Of a DNA stretch of 40,606 nucleotides, positions 29,133-39,807 are shown in pieces; position 1 is the stretch's first letter, and the number at the start of each line of letters is the position of its first letter. The notes under the pieces were generated by a model that did not search any database, was not told the DNA's origin, and worked only from the letters and a program-made list of their open reading frames with translations. The DNA is from Coemansia sp. RSA 922. Its lineage: Eukaryota; Kickxellomycota; Kickxellomycetes; Kickxellales; Kickxellaceae. The stretch is from NCBI GenBank assembly GCA_027577415.1, contig JANBQS010000072.1, positions 1 through 40,606 of the forward strand, written 5' to 3'. Made by a program: the position numbers and the translations under genes.

Positions 29133-32100
29133 CTAATTATTATCCACCAGAGCCGACTCTGCGATGAGCGGAACAAGCTTGCGCGAAGGAACTGATATGC
29201 CATGAAGTGCCTGCGTCTGCTGGAATCGCTTATAGTCGTTAATAAGCCAAATTCCCTCTGGCGATTGCTTCATGTCAATGTTGGCAAAGTTCGTCTTGCT
29301 GAGCGTCACAAATTTGGGTGCCTTGTTAGCGCTGCTAATAGCCATTTGCAGGGCAGTTGCAATATTTGACGAGCTCTCGAATATGACTCTTGGCCCCTCT
29401 ACATCGACAACAGCGGTATTAGTCACATCAGTCACTTTGCTTGGCACAGACGGCACCTGCTTGGTCACAAAAAGTTTGCTTAGTTCAGCAAGCAGCGACT
29501 CAATGCTGCTTGATGCATCCGCTGATGATACAAAGGACTGAACATCCGCAATGCTCAGACCCGTGTGACCTTCTGAGCGCAAGGATCCGTACAAGGCAAT
29601 CACTGTGCCTGGATACATTTCAAACTCTTCGGCTGTTGGCTCCCAGATCTTGGCGGATGACATTTGCATGTCAAGTCGTGTGTAGCCATGTGCAGTGTCT
29701 TCGTTGACATACTTGTCCCAGAATACAAGCAAGTCATCCTTGCTCAACTGCTTGAGATGCTCCATGTTTTCATTCCCCTTGTCAAACTTGTACTTGTCAG
29801 AGGTGATAGGACCCCACAGCTGGGAAAACTCTTCATCAATCGACTTTAGTTTCTCTTGCTTAACGCTGATTAGTGACTGCACTGACAATTCGAACTCCTC
29901 TACAGTTAGTTCCTGCAGCTTCTGCCGGTATTGGCAAATAAACTGGTTGATGCGCTGAGTTACATATGCCGGATTACTTTCTCCCTCCACAATAAACTTA
30001 AGCATTCTCTTTCCATTTTTCGTGAAATCCGATCCTGCCCCGACTCTGTAACCTAGCTGCTCAGAAGTCCTCAACTGTGCAAAAAACGCGGTATGAACCA
30101 TATTTTTTAATATGTGAAGTATAACCGCATCTCGAGTATCATATACAGATCCGCAGTAGAACGTGCATACCACAGCACTGTTCAAGCACTTCTGGTCGCT
30201 AATTGGCACAATCTGGGTATAATATCCTGGTTCAATGTCAAGTATGCGACGAACATTAATTGAGGATCTTGAAGCCGGCTGGAACTGCAGAATATCTAGT
30301 ACCTGGTTGCTGGCTTCAAGTGCCACTGACTGGTTATAGTTTCCAGACACGAGCATCTTCACATAGGCCTTGCTAAATAGCAGCTCAGTATGTTTCTGAA
30401 GCCCATCTAGAGTCATATTATTTAGTGCCTCTTCCAGCATCTCCAGATCAAATGCAGGAACCACATTGACTGCGCCCAGTTGGCGGCCAAGGAGTGATAA
30501 AGGATTATTTTGCCTTTGGCTCTGAATCATCCGCTCAATCTTATCTCGGTAAATGGAGAACTGCTGGGCATCAACTTTGAAGGTCTTTAGCTTTTGCAGT
30601 ACTGTCTTTAGCAGAGTTGGCAGTCCACTGCTAAACCCAGTTACATCAACATTGATCGAGCCTCCTCCCGGAGCCACATAAAAGTAGCTGTTGGCCAGCA
30701 AAGCGCTAAACAGCTGCTCTTGTAGTTCGGCCGATACTAGGCTGCAAAATAGAGTTGACAGCAAGTGGTTGAGTGGAGAATTATTCACATACTCGGAGCT
30801 GATGGTTAGGCCAATATGCCCATGAGGCGTAAAGAATTGGTCATCTTGCTTGAACCAAACTTCAAACTTGTCGTTCTTCCTGAGAAGCACAGGCTCCATT
30901 GCTGGTTTATCCACAGGAGTTGCCGGCTTGGTAACCGACAGGCTTTCTGGCAAATATGCATTGCGGCTAGGCAAGTGTAGCATCTTGGCTATGCTAGGGC
31001 TACACTTTACATCAGAAGTCAAGCGAGAAGGCAGATCGGCAATATGGTAGAGAACTCCGTAGTACTTTTCCTCTAGCTTGCACTCTACTGCTTTGTGCTC
31101 CTGCGCACCAATAAACAGGCGGTAGTTACTGGGGTTGAGGTAGCTTAGGCACTTTGAAATGAGGTCTGCATTGAATCCAGTATGTAGAGAGCCGTGGGAC
31201 AGTACTTGATGTGGTGGTATATTTTGGCTAAGCCCTTCGCTTGAAAGGCTCACAGCGTAGTTCTCGGCATCCACTTTTTTCTTGAAATCAAACTCGGCTT
31301 TGCTAGTCAGTGCTAGCTCTTGATAGTACCACTCTTGAGGACCGCTCTCCACTAGCATGTTAATGTACCCAAATATGATGCTCACAATGGCTTCGTAGTT
31401 CTCCAGTCCTTCGGGCGTGGCGGTAACACCAATAAAGCAAGTGCTGAAACCGTCATAAAGCAAGCCGTCGGAACCAGCAAAAATAGCAGTGGCCCAACCA
31501 TTCTTGCGCAACACCGAGTAAATCGACCCTGGCTCCCTGTGACCTATTAAAGTGCTAATATAATCAAAGGGCTTTTCTCCATATGTCGACTTGAGGTCTG
31601 GGAGGGAAAATTGCAATTCGAGCTCGTACTTTTCACGAACAGTCTTGTAGTGAATAAGCTTTCCTAGCTCGGCCTTGCCAATGGGGTGGCCATCAACCAC
31701 AGGTCTAGTATTTCCCTTGCTTTTGACGTCAGAAAACTTTGACGCCACCCACTCAGATAGAACATCCAAGCTGTGGTTTCCAACCACTACTAAACGCATG
31801 ACATCTGCTGAATAATACTTGTGGTAGAACTTTATCAGCTCCTCGCGCAAGTCCAAACCCAGTTCCCTGGCAGCACCCTTCAGCGTCTCCGTGTTTCCTG
31901 TTGAAAACCAGGAGAAAGGGTGCGCAGGATTAGAAATGCTACTCATAAGTTCATAGAAGCGCCAGGAGTCAGATTGCAAATTTCCCTTGTGCTCTGAATC
32001 GACTGCATTGAGCTCACGGTCAACGCGGTCTTTATTGAACAGTGGTGAAATAAAGAACTGTGCAAACCGGTCAAGTGCGCCTTCCAAGGCACCATTTTCT

Positions 32101-32696
32101 ACGGAGAAGTGGTAGTTGGTTTCGGTGAACGACGTGTAAGCATTGTTTGAACCCGAGTGGCTGGAAAGGTATGCGTCATATTCTCCCTCATCAGGATACT
32201 TTTCGGTACCCTACATATCAATTGAGCATTAGTGAAGAAAGCATAGTTAGTACATTTTGTGCATTTTACAAGCTCATCACAGTTAATACTTAATACTTAC
32301 CAGAAACAACATGTGCTCCAGAAAATGCGCAAAACCAAGTAGCTCGGCTGGGTTAGCATTTGAGCCAACATTAACGCTCAACGAGGCAGCAGCCTCCTTG
32401 GCCTCTATGTCTTGAACACAAAGTGCAGCAAGGTTGTTTGGCAGGCGAATAAGTCTGTACTGATGCTGGTCATTGCCTGACTTTTCAATGTGACCAGTGT
32501 ACTCTTCGTACAGCAATGAAGACTCGACTGTTAGCTTGGACTCAAAGCTAGTCCTCCAGTCGGCAGGTTTGTAGTTGTCAAAGGCTTCCATTGGAAGAAG
32601 CTGAGGCGTTGGGCCATTTTCTTGGCCGGTGCGCGCCAGAAAATAGCTTACAATGCAAAACACAGCAAGCAGAGCATAATGTAGCGGTCGTAACAT
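29133..32696 (-). CDS. Insulysin-type M16 metallopeptidase, membrane-anchored (1157 aa)
   Basis: Two exons: 32301-32696 (ATG at 32694-32696) and 29133-32210, separated by a 90-nt intron (GTAAGT start, ATGTAG end). The junction rebuilds the conserved MLFL-GTEKYPDEGEYDAYLS. The zinc motif HFLEH lies at residues 124-128 and the third ligand is E205 in NAVDSEH. The length fits four M16 half-domains, as in insulin-degrading enzyme and yeast Ste23. The C-terminal half keeps SEQLGYRVG. A hydrophobic stretch at about residues 7-22 (YALLAVFCIVSYFLA) predicts a signal anchor, unlike cytosolic insulysins. The family cleaves short peptides up to a few kDa inside a closed chamber. The stop is TAG at 29133-29135. 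It is divergent from the small gene at 33078. Confidence 0.93.
32211..32300 (-). other. Intron of the M16 metallopeptidase gene (90 nt)
   Basis: 5' end GTAAGTATTAAG, 3' end ATATGTAG. Removing it restores the conserved HFLEHMLFLGTEKYP motif in frame, which fixes both splice sites. Confidence 0.92.
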
Positions 32697-33077
32697 TTTC
32701 AGAAATTGGAATAATAAAATAAATGTAGAGAAGAAGGCGCTTGTGCACTGTCTCGAGGAATTTTGTCTGTTTCAGAGAAATGCCATGCTCAACAGGTTCC
32801 CACTCAAAGCATTTTCTTCAAAGCGACAGGACGCCAAAAGGATTCTTTCGGATTTCAAAGCAGCCTTTTGCCACGGACCAAGTCTTCTCCAAGGGCCTGT
32901 GTGTGTGTTTGTACGCGCAGACCTGTCAGCTGCTGCTTGTGGCTCAACATTTTTTCTCACACAATTCCAAAGTCGCCGGGCACTCCTTATTTTTATTGGT
33001 ATCCCTACTTTTCTCATTATTTTAATTTTTTTACTCTACTCTAGGATTAGTTATTGGTTGTCATCTAGTACTTTGAT
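32697..33077. other. Divergent promoter region (peptidase / thioredoxin-like gene)
   Basis: A T-rich stretch lies before 33078. A plus-strand frame ending in a hydrophobic segment (to 33096) has no ATG start and overlaps the real gene; I treat it as non-coding. Confidence 0.5.
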
Positions 33078-33536
33078 ATGTCTGTCCATAAATTAGCCTG
33101 CATCGCAAAGTACAAGGAATTTATTAGAGAAGGCGAGTGTTTTGTGTTATTTGCAAAAAATGCAAAGGTCGGAAACAACGCAGCACACAAGTTGTCTGGC
33201 GCTGTCAAGAGTTATTCTATTCGCATTGGTATAGTCGATTTGAACAATATGTGCTTTAGGAACGAGTGGCTTAACGACGCCAAGAATTTCAAGAGCAACC
33301 ACTTGTATGTCCTGTACTTTAAAGACGGGACACTACAGAACGAACTACCTGGTTTTTCTTTGGTCCCACCAGAGCTTTGTAGCACATTGATTCCAGAATC
33401 CGTAACAGTGCAAGAGTTCTTCCAAATGGTTGCCTATCGTTTAAGATTTAAGTGCACCATTTTCTACCCCTCTTGTAACAAGCCACTTGAACCATTTGTG
33501 GAGAACTACGTCAAGGCCTGGCTTGTCGATTGGTAG
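33078..33536 (+). CDS. Thioredoxin-fold-like small protein without CXXC, copy 1 (152 aa)
   Basis: The ATG at 33078 opens MSVHKLACIAKYKEF; the stop is TAG at 33534-33536. The order of elements is thioredoxin-like: a strand CFVLFAKNAK where the active site would follow, a helix, the strand IRIGIVDLNN (compare VDVDxN of thioredoxins), then LYVLYFKDG (compare LLLFKDG). The redox CXXC is absent, with AKNAKVG in its place. So a redox role is unlikely; a structural or binding role is an inference. A paralogue follows at 34148. Two AATAAA signals (33569-33578) lie just after the stop. Fold assignment is by pattern only. Confidence 0.65.
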   Translation: MSVHKLACIAKYKEFIREGECFVLFAKNAKVGNNAAHKLSGAVKSYSIRIGIVDLNNMCFRNEWLNDAKNFKSNHLYVLYFKDGTLQNELPGFSLVPPELCSTLIPESVTVQEFFQMVAYRLRFKCTIFYPSCNKPLEPFVENYVKAWLVDW

Positions 33537-34147
33537 ATATTTGGCTGGCGTAAGTGGCCAATTTACACAATAAATAAATTAGCAAAAAAAGAAAAAGCAG
33601 CGTTTCACAAGCACTCTAATAAAAGTGGGTGTATGACATCTGTCCCAGCCAAGCCAGGATGTTGAGCACTTTATCCTTTGGCCTATTGTTGATCTGGACT
33701 TAATTAGAATATTGGGCACTTGCTTGATTGCACCAAGAGCGAAAGAAAACAGAAGACCACCGCATCAGCTGACTTGGTACATCAACTGACTTGGCCATGG
33801 CCGGGGGCGTTGATTGCCTTTTAAGCAAACATGCTGACTGCCTTTGCGGGCTGGAATCGTTGCTTTCGCCACATAATCAGAAACTAATCAATCTGGTGCT
33901 TTTCCACCAAGCTGATGTATTAAATCCTATTAGATGCCTTTGAAAGAGATTGTATCTTGTTATTCAAAAAGACAGCGAACTCGTTATCCTCACTATCCAA
34001 CTGAGATGGCAGGTTTTTATTTTTTTTTTGTTGTGGTATAAAACGAGCCCCGTCTTTCTTCCATCCTCTTTTTTTTCTCCACATTCCTTCACTCAATCTC
34101 TATTATTTTTTGGCCTAATCTACTATTTGTTACTGGTAAACTCAGCA
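33537..34147. other. Intergenic region between the two thioredoxin-like genes
   Basis: It contains the AATAAA signals of copy 1 (33569-33578) and, at 34037-34043, the TATA box of copy 2. Nothing else was identified. Confidence 0.5.
34037..34043 (+). promoter_or_regulatory. TATA box of thioredoxin-like copy 2
   Basis: GGTATAAAACGAG, 111 bp before the ATG at 34148. The same string, GGTATAAAACGGG, recurs at the right end of the window. Confidence 0.6.
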
Positions 34148-34571
34148 ATGTTCAGCACAAACTTTTCAGAGGTTTTTGTATTAAATGATGCTAAGGAATA
34201 TGTTGAATTCACAAAGGGCTACAATCAATTTATTGTTTTCCATCAGGACCAAGCCAAATGTGATGTTGTGACAAAAGAATTGCTTCATAAAGAATTCGCT
34301 GTTGGCACAGTGGACATGAACAAGGAGTGTTTCAAGTTTGACAATGCCGGTTATCGATACGAATGATGTTTACCTGGTATACTTTTCTGAAGGTGTAGTC
34401 CAGTATGCGCCACCAGAAAATAAAGTGTTTATTGAGTACGATAATTCCTTACTTTATGTGGAAATGTTGGTATTCTTTGCAAAGCTCAAACTTAAATTGA
34501 GCGAAAACAATATTTGCAATTTTATATATCCTAGCCGTTATAAATCTTACACGGATTTTGTGAACTTATAA
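34148..34571 (+). pseudogene. Thioredoxin-fold-like small protein, copy 2, frameshifted
   Basis: The ATG at 34148 opens MFSTNFSEVFVLNDAKEYVE. The frame runs through FIVFHQDQAK and VGTVDMNKECF to a TGA at 34364-34366. The rest, NDVYLVYFSEGVVQY, continues one base on and ends with TAA at 34569-34571. The two parts align with copy 1 (FVLFAKNAK, IGIVDLNNMCF, NHLYVLYFKDG), so the break lies inside one gene. One extra base, or +1 reading across GAA-TGA-T, would explain it. No CXXC is present. AATAAA follows at 34675-34680. Confidence 0.65.
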
Positions 34572-34962
34572 AGTCGAAGGCTCGTTCAAGCAACAATAGC
34601 ATGGTATGCTTCAGTCACCACACCCTTTTTAATGACACTTTAGCACAGTAGTGCCCATTTTACATATATAGAAGAATAAATACATTTTATTAATGTTAAT
34701 TTAGAGCAAGGAAATTGTAGGTAAAAGGCTCTAAACATACTCGTTTCCCCAATTGGTTGAGTGGCTTATTCTTGCATGAATTCCATGCGTAGATCGTGGG
34801 GGAAACCCCATAAACTACTGCAGATGCCATCGAAAGACTGGGATTCTCATGCTCTGGCCCAGCTTTTTTGGATGAATAAAAAAAATTATATGCTATATCA
34901 GCTTTTATTTTTATGAACCTGGCTTTTTGAACAACCCTTTCTTCTTCTTTTGTCTGCCTCGT
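34572..34962. other. Intergenic region ahead of the large BTB gene
   Basis: AT-rich, 391 bp, with a pyrimidine-rich stretch just before the ATG (34936-34960) and the polyadenylation signal of the preceding gene. No other feature seen. Confidence 0.5.
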
Positions 34963-37900
34963 ATGGCCACAGGCGCAAATGTGCAATCGGGCGCTAATGT
35001 GACTGCCTCTGCATTGTTTCGTAGCGTGTGGAAGGGAAGCGATGGCCTAGTTGGAGCTCAGGGTCGATTTCGCGTCGACCAGTATATCCAAAGGCTCAGC
35101 ACACAAAGTTGGCGCAGTCTAGGTACTCTGCTCGTTCAGTTGCTCCGGCCTTTAGAGAAGGAAGCCGAAGCTTGTTGGTCGCTGAACCGGTGTTTGATCG
35201 CGCTGGCAGTCACCGTGAGATATATGCAAACGGCCACCACAACTTCACTGGTTGTAGCAAGCGATAAACAGCCGCCAGTGCTGTCAGTCAACGCAGAGTT
35301 TGTCACCAAGCTATTTTCTGCGATGGTGCGGTGTGCGGTACTCAAGGGAGAAGGCGATTTGTCGACTGCAGCTACTACGGCAGCGGCCAACGAAGTCATC
35401 CGCACGATTTCGGTGGTACTGACCGCTGGCAGTGCGGACACTGGGAGTTCTGGTGGATCGGCAGCAAGGTTTGCACCCAATGCCGTTCTCGATGGCTTGC
35501 TTGGCTCAATGACAATATCGGCTGGTGCTAATGCTGATTTAGAGCAGCCCTCGGCCAAACGGCGAAGGACTGGCGGCTCGCCCAGCGCAACATTTTCCAC
35601 ATTGCAGCTACTCGCTCAGGCGCTGGAGCAAAAGACTGTAGTCAGCGCGCACAAGTATGCCATCCGAATATTGCGTACCCAACCTGACACGATATGTCGA
35701 TTATTATCGTCGCCATCGACAACATCTGCGACAGGAAAGATTTCTTGTTGGCGTCTCTTACTGGTTTGTACGATAGCGGATCGGTGTTTAGATGCGCTCG
35801 AACAGCATCGAGGAGCTGGTGGCGAAGCCGAGTCTGTCGTGACGGATGGCGTGTTTGCTTGCTTACGTGACATGATCCCTCTAGTCGCAGTACCGCTCAG
35901 CAACGACAAAGTTCAGGCTGCTCCTAGGACCCGATTACTCGCCACTCTTGCCAAGCTGTGTTTAGAGTTGGCGGCGTTATTTAGAAAGCACGTGGCGGAC
36001 GGAACAATCTACGTATTTTGTGCAGCTAAGCGACATCGGTGCTACCAGTGGGCGGTACTTTGTCGATTATCTACTTGGGCCACGATCAGGAACTACACGG
36101 GCGACAAATCTCTGGTTGAACCGGCCGCTGAGGGTGGAAGCGTGTGCTGGATGCACATCGCCTGTGCGGTTGTGACTGACTTTGAGTCGTCTATTTGGCT
36201 ACTATTGCTTGTGGAGTCGCTAAACTACGTTGTACTCGAGTTTCCTAACCCACCCCGCCCTCTCGAGTCGAGCCAATCCACTTCAGTCGCAAAGCCTTTG
36301 CTTATTCAAACTGACGAGAGCCAAGTAAAGGTATTTACAGCTGTTGCCATGGTACTTGGCCGCGTTGGACGGTGTACAGACGCATTGCTAGTGAACCCAA
36401 ACCTGGCGTCTCAGGTTTTGCTGCCTGGCGTGGTCAGAGTGTGCACCCGGATACTGCGCCTGGTGAGTCCTACAGGAGCGTCACTGGGGTTGTTTCGGCC
36501 CTTGTTAGAGGGTAAAAGGCAACAGCTCTCGATAGCAGACGTTGACTCTGGCTCGGTGGACTCGCTAAGTGACTACGTGTTTGGATTTGAAATTCCACTT
36601 TCCTCGCTTTCTGCCTCTGCCGCTAACGCCTCGAACCCGCCGTTGTCACAGCCGCGTGAAGACGTTGCGCCAACTTTACTTGCCGAGCAAGCGCGCGAAG
36701 CAGCTGAAGAGCTCACCCACGAGGCGACCATTGCCAACGTATTCGCCGCGCTCAACTCCGTAGCCAACGCAATCATTATCGAAGTGGAGGGGAAACCCCG
36801 GGTCGGCGGTAGTACCTTTATGACATTTCGGACAATACTGCGCTGGATCAACGTCTATGCCTCTAGTGCTCGTGACAACGTCAACAAGCAGACTCATTTA
36901 CTCGAACGCGATCATCGAGACAAAATTAGGATAATAGGAGACAAAGCTCGCCTTCACAAGTCAGCCACGGATTGGTCTCGATTACAAAGCATTTCTGCGG
37001 TGCGCTGTATTGGTTTAGATGTCGTGACGAGCAACGGAGATGACAGAGATGAGGTCACCACGTACCGACCGGTGGTTGTACAGGCTTTGCGTATATTGGT
37101 CGCCCTGTCGCTGCAGAGTTTGCTTGGCGATGAGCACAGTCAGCCGGTGTTGCTAGAGCAAACCTTGACCTGGGACAGTGAGGACAAGACTAGCGGCAGT
37201 AAAGGTGGCGACTCCAAACCACACCCTGTACTCTTGTTGTGCCGAGCATTGAAGCGGCTTCTGACTGGCTACGACGATGAGTTTTCCGACGTGTCCTTTT
37301 TAGCATTGCAAATACTCTCGAGCATACTCGGTGTACGCCCGTACTTGGTTTCCCGCGACGTTGCTGAGCTGTATTTGCCACATTTGCATGTCCGTGAGCA
37401 CAGCCCGCGGTCCACTGAGTTACTGATGCATCTGGCGGTCCAGAGCGGGCTCGCTCGGCTGATGCTTGAGCCAGCAATCGTGGCTCGGTTCACTCGTCAC
37501 GTGCGCGATGGATCTATGCTCGGCAGTTCGACGATGCTGCGCGCCATGCAAATGTGGCTCGATGTGACTGGCAATATCGTTCGCCACAGTCTTTTCCGAT
37601 CACACTTGAGCATGTTTGCCATGAGTACAGCGGTGCCTTTACCTACGGTAGCAGGATCGGCCGATGGCAGGGCTAGTTTGGACTTTTCGACGTGGTGGTC
37701 GTTGGCCCTCGCAGCCAGTACCCGATGCCTTATTGACGTGGCGACTATGGAGGGAGAGGCTGATTCGCACAAGACCCGACTGGCGTGTATTATGCCCTCG
37801 CACCTTTTGTCATGGCAAGCCCATATACAGGCCTCCGACATACCAGCAACCAGGCTACTTGATCTCCGACGATACAGCGCGTCGAGCTCAGGCATTAGCA

Positions 37901-39807
37901 GCGGTACTGGTAGAGCCGAATCGATACGACAGCTTCTTGCTTGGCTAGTCTCATTTCCACAACCTGCGGCAACTCACGTGTCGGTACTGTATCCGGTGTA
38001 CTTTCTTTCGTGCAAGCTGTGGCTGGACGTCAAAGTTTTTGATCGGCCAAGCTGTGAACAACAACTGGCATTGCAGGTCTGTCGGGATATCTGGGGTATT
38101 TCCAGTGACGCCCTGCTTTTTCTCTCGCGACTTGTCACTCAGCCATCACTGCGCCGAGTATTTGCCAAGCTTGGACTAGTCGACGACTTTGCCAGCAACG
38201 TATTAACAAAGCTGATCACTCGTCAAGGCTACCCTGATCTTGTCTCTCGTTGCTTGCGCGATCGAGTTAAAATCGATTATGCGCTTTCAGACCACGAGCA
38301 GCAATTGTCTGACGATATTAGCGATCTGATTACAATTCCTCTAGTAGAGTCTACTAACGATGACAAGTTTGAGCTAGAGTACGAGAGCGACTTGGATCAG
38401 TATTCGCCTACGCCGCCGACTTCTGCAACTGATTTGGTGGGTCGGTTGCTTAGTGACATTTCGCATTCACGCAAAGGCGGTATCAGTCGGCCGAAACGTC
38501 CAGCGACAGAGTACTACAGCGAGTCAATGTTGGGACAGCTCTGGTCTCAGTTCACCAAGCGCTTGCTTAGACTGCCAACAACTATTGCTTTTAGCATTGC
38601 CGCCCCTGGAGATACTGGACAGCAACCCAAAGTGGCAAAATCTCCTACAGACAGACGCGGCGAGCTGAACGAGTGGCTGGAGGACTCTGACGGCGTTCTG
38701 TTTGACATATGTGCGCCTCTATTGACCGTGCGCGAAGGGCTAGCGTATCCTAGCACAATGTTAAATACATTGGCTTCTGCCATCTCTGCCAGCGACATTG
38801 TGTTTATAATCAGAGGAGCCGCGCAGCAGGGAGTGTCGCTGCGTACGTGTATTACGGCGACGCTACTATTGCCAGAGCTTTATAGCACTGCTGAGCCACT
38901 ACGAAATGACGTCGATTCCATTGGATTCATTTTACTCGAGCCCTTGGTTCGCGGGCTGGTGGGAAGCGACAAGGAAGACAGCCAGCGGTGTTTGGTGGCG
39001 CTATTGTTTATGGCGTGGAGGCAGCGTCGGCGTATTTCAGAGCAAGTAGCAATGTGCGCATCGCAACTCAAGAGCAATGTCGTGGCGATGAAGGACGATT
39101 TGGCACCATGCGAGCCTTATTTGGATACAGTGGCAGCAGGAGGAGCCGATCCAGTCGAAAATGATGAAGCTAGCGATCTGGTTCTGCTCAGTGGGAGCGA
39201 TAGCTTGCTCGAAAACAACCAGGCTGTGGCATCCTCGGTGACCCTTTTGGCCAGACACTCGCCTGTTCTGAAAGCTATGCTAGCTGGTGATTTTGTAGAG
39301 GCACAATTGCCTGCACCGGGTATCGCGCGCCGAGTCTCTCTTCAATGTGACCATGCGACATTAGTAGGGATGCTAGACATTTTCCACCGATGTCTAAGGA
39401 CGTTGTGCGCCTCATCGTCCCGCAAAACAATGGCTGGTGCGGCTGAGGAACTGCGCACTGAGCTCGAGCGCGATTTTGGTCACGACACACTGACTGCGAT
39501 CTTCGAGTTGGCTTCTTACTATGGCTTGCGTCCTGTCGTTGTATTTTTGGCGTGGCGGTTTGCAGCGAGCTTTAGCGCGACGAAGACTTTGACTTTCGGT
39601 ACTGCTACACTTGACCGATTGACTCTACTGCATAGTGACAACTTGTCTGGCTACCAGGATTCTGACGAGTTTTTGCAAGCGATCAGACGAGGCTTGGCTG
39701 CTGTGCTCCTACTAAGCCTTGACCAAGTCGACCCTGTCAGTGTAGTAGGCGATTCAGTTAGCTCATTTGTGTCTTCTGCATTATTTCTGCTTTATCGAGT
39801 ACAATAG
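34963..39807 (+). CDS. Large armadillo-like helical protein with C-terminal BTB/POZ-like domain (1614 aa)
   Basis: The ATG at 34963 (MATGANVQSGANVTASALF) is the first ATG of the frame; the stop is TAG at 39805-39807. No intron is needed. Most of the protein is helix-rich with repeated Leu/Ala patterns, like armadillo/HEAT solenoids. A basic patch, AKRRRTGG, near residue 200 could be a nuclear signal. The C-terminus (about residues 1401-1545) reads like a BTB/POZ fold: DLVLLSGSDSLL, then LLARHSPVLKAMLAGDFVEA, RVSLQCDHATLVGMLDIFH and a terminal helical part (LASYYGLRPVVVFLAWRFA). In BTB domains the 'S.vLramf...f.E' core has this form. A solenoid plus C-terminal BTB recalls ARMC5-like Cul3 adaptors, so a ubiquitin-ligase adaptor role is plausible but inferred. 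Confidence 0.8.
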   Translation: MATGANVQSGANVTASALFRSVWKGSDGLVGAQGRFRVDQYIQRLSTQSWRSLGTLLVQLLRPLEKEAEACWSLNRCLIALAVTVRYMQTATTTSLVVASDKQPPVLSVNAEFVTKLFSAMVRCAVLKGEGDLSTAATTAAANEVIRTISVVLTAGSADTGSSGGSAARFAPNAVLDGLLGSMTISAGANADLEQPSAKRRRTGGSPSATFSTLQLLAQALEQKTVVSAHKYAIRILRTQPDTICRLLSSPSTTSATGKISCWRLLLVCTIADRCLDALEQHRGAGGEAESVVTDGVFACLRDMIPLVAVPLSNDKVQAAPRTRLLATLAKLCLELAALFRKHVADGTIYVFCAAKRHRCYQWAVLCRLSTWATIRNYTGDKSLVEPAAEGGSVCWMHIACAVVTDFESSIWLLLLVESLNYVVLEFPNPPRPLESSQSTSVAKPLLIQTDESQVKVFTAVAMVLGRVGRCTDALLVNPNLASQVLLPGVVRVCTRILRLVSPTGASLGLFRPLLEGKRQQLSIADVDSGSVDSLSDYVFGFEIPLSSLSASAANASNPPLSQPREDVAPTLLAEQAREAAEELTHEATIANVFAALNSVANAIIIEVEGKPRVGGSTFMTFRTILRWINVYASSARDNVNKQTHLLERDHRDKIRIIGDKARLHKSATDWSRLQSISAVRCIGLDVVTSNGDDRDEVTTYRPVVVQALRILVALSLQSLLGDEHSQPVLLEQTLTWDSEDKTSGSKGGDSKPHPVLLLCRALKRLLTGYDDEFSDVSFLALQILSSILGVRPYLVSRDVAELYLPHLHVREHSPRSTELLMHLAVQSGLARLMLEPAIVARFTRHVRDGSMLGSSTMLRAMQMWLDVTGNIVRHSLFRSHLSMFAMSTAVPLPTVAGSADGRASLDFSTWWSLALAASTRCLIDVATMEGEADSHKTRLACIMPSHLLSWQAHIQASDIPATRLLDLRRYSASSSGISSGTGRAESIRQLLAWLVSFPQPAATHVSVLYPVYFLSCKLWLDVKVFDRPSCEQQLALQVCRDIWGISSDALLFLSRLVTQPSLRRVFAKLGLVDDFASNVLTKLITRQGYPDLVSRCLRDRVKIDYALSDHEQQLSDDISDLITIPLVESTNDDKFELEYESDLDQYSPTPPTSATDLVGRLLSDISHSRKGGISRPKRPATEYYSESMLGQLWSQFTKRLLRLPTTIAFSIAAPGDTGQQPKVAKSPTDRRGELNEWLEDSDGVLFDICAPLLTVREGLAYPSTMLNTLASAISASDIVFIIRGAAQQGVSLRTCITATLLLPELYSTAEPLRNDVDSIGFILLEPLVRGLVGSDKEDSQRCLVALLFMAWRQRRRISEQVAMCASQLKSNVVAMKDDLAPCEPYLDTVAAGGADPVENDEASDLVLLSGSDSLLENNQAVASSVTLLARHSPVLKAMLAGDFVEAQLPAPGIARRVSLQCDHATLVGMLDIFHRCLRTLCASSSRKTMAGAAEELRTELERDFGHDTLTAIFELASYYGLRPVVVFLAWRFAASFSATKTLTFGTATLDRLTLLHSDNLSGYQDSDEFLQAIRRGLAAVLLLSLDQVDPVSVVGDSVSSFVSSALFLLYRVQ

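Noticed and set aside
32283..32696. Separate small gene at the N-terminus of the peptidase
   Set aside because: It is exon 1; the 90-nt intron restores the conserved M16 motif in frame.
32743..33096. 117-codon frame with a C-terminal hydrophobic segment
   Set aside because: It lacks an ATG start, lies in a divergent promoter and overlaps the start of the 33078 gene.
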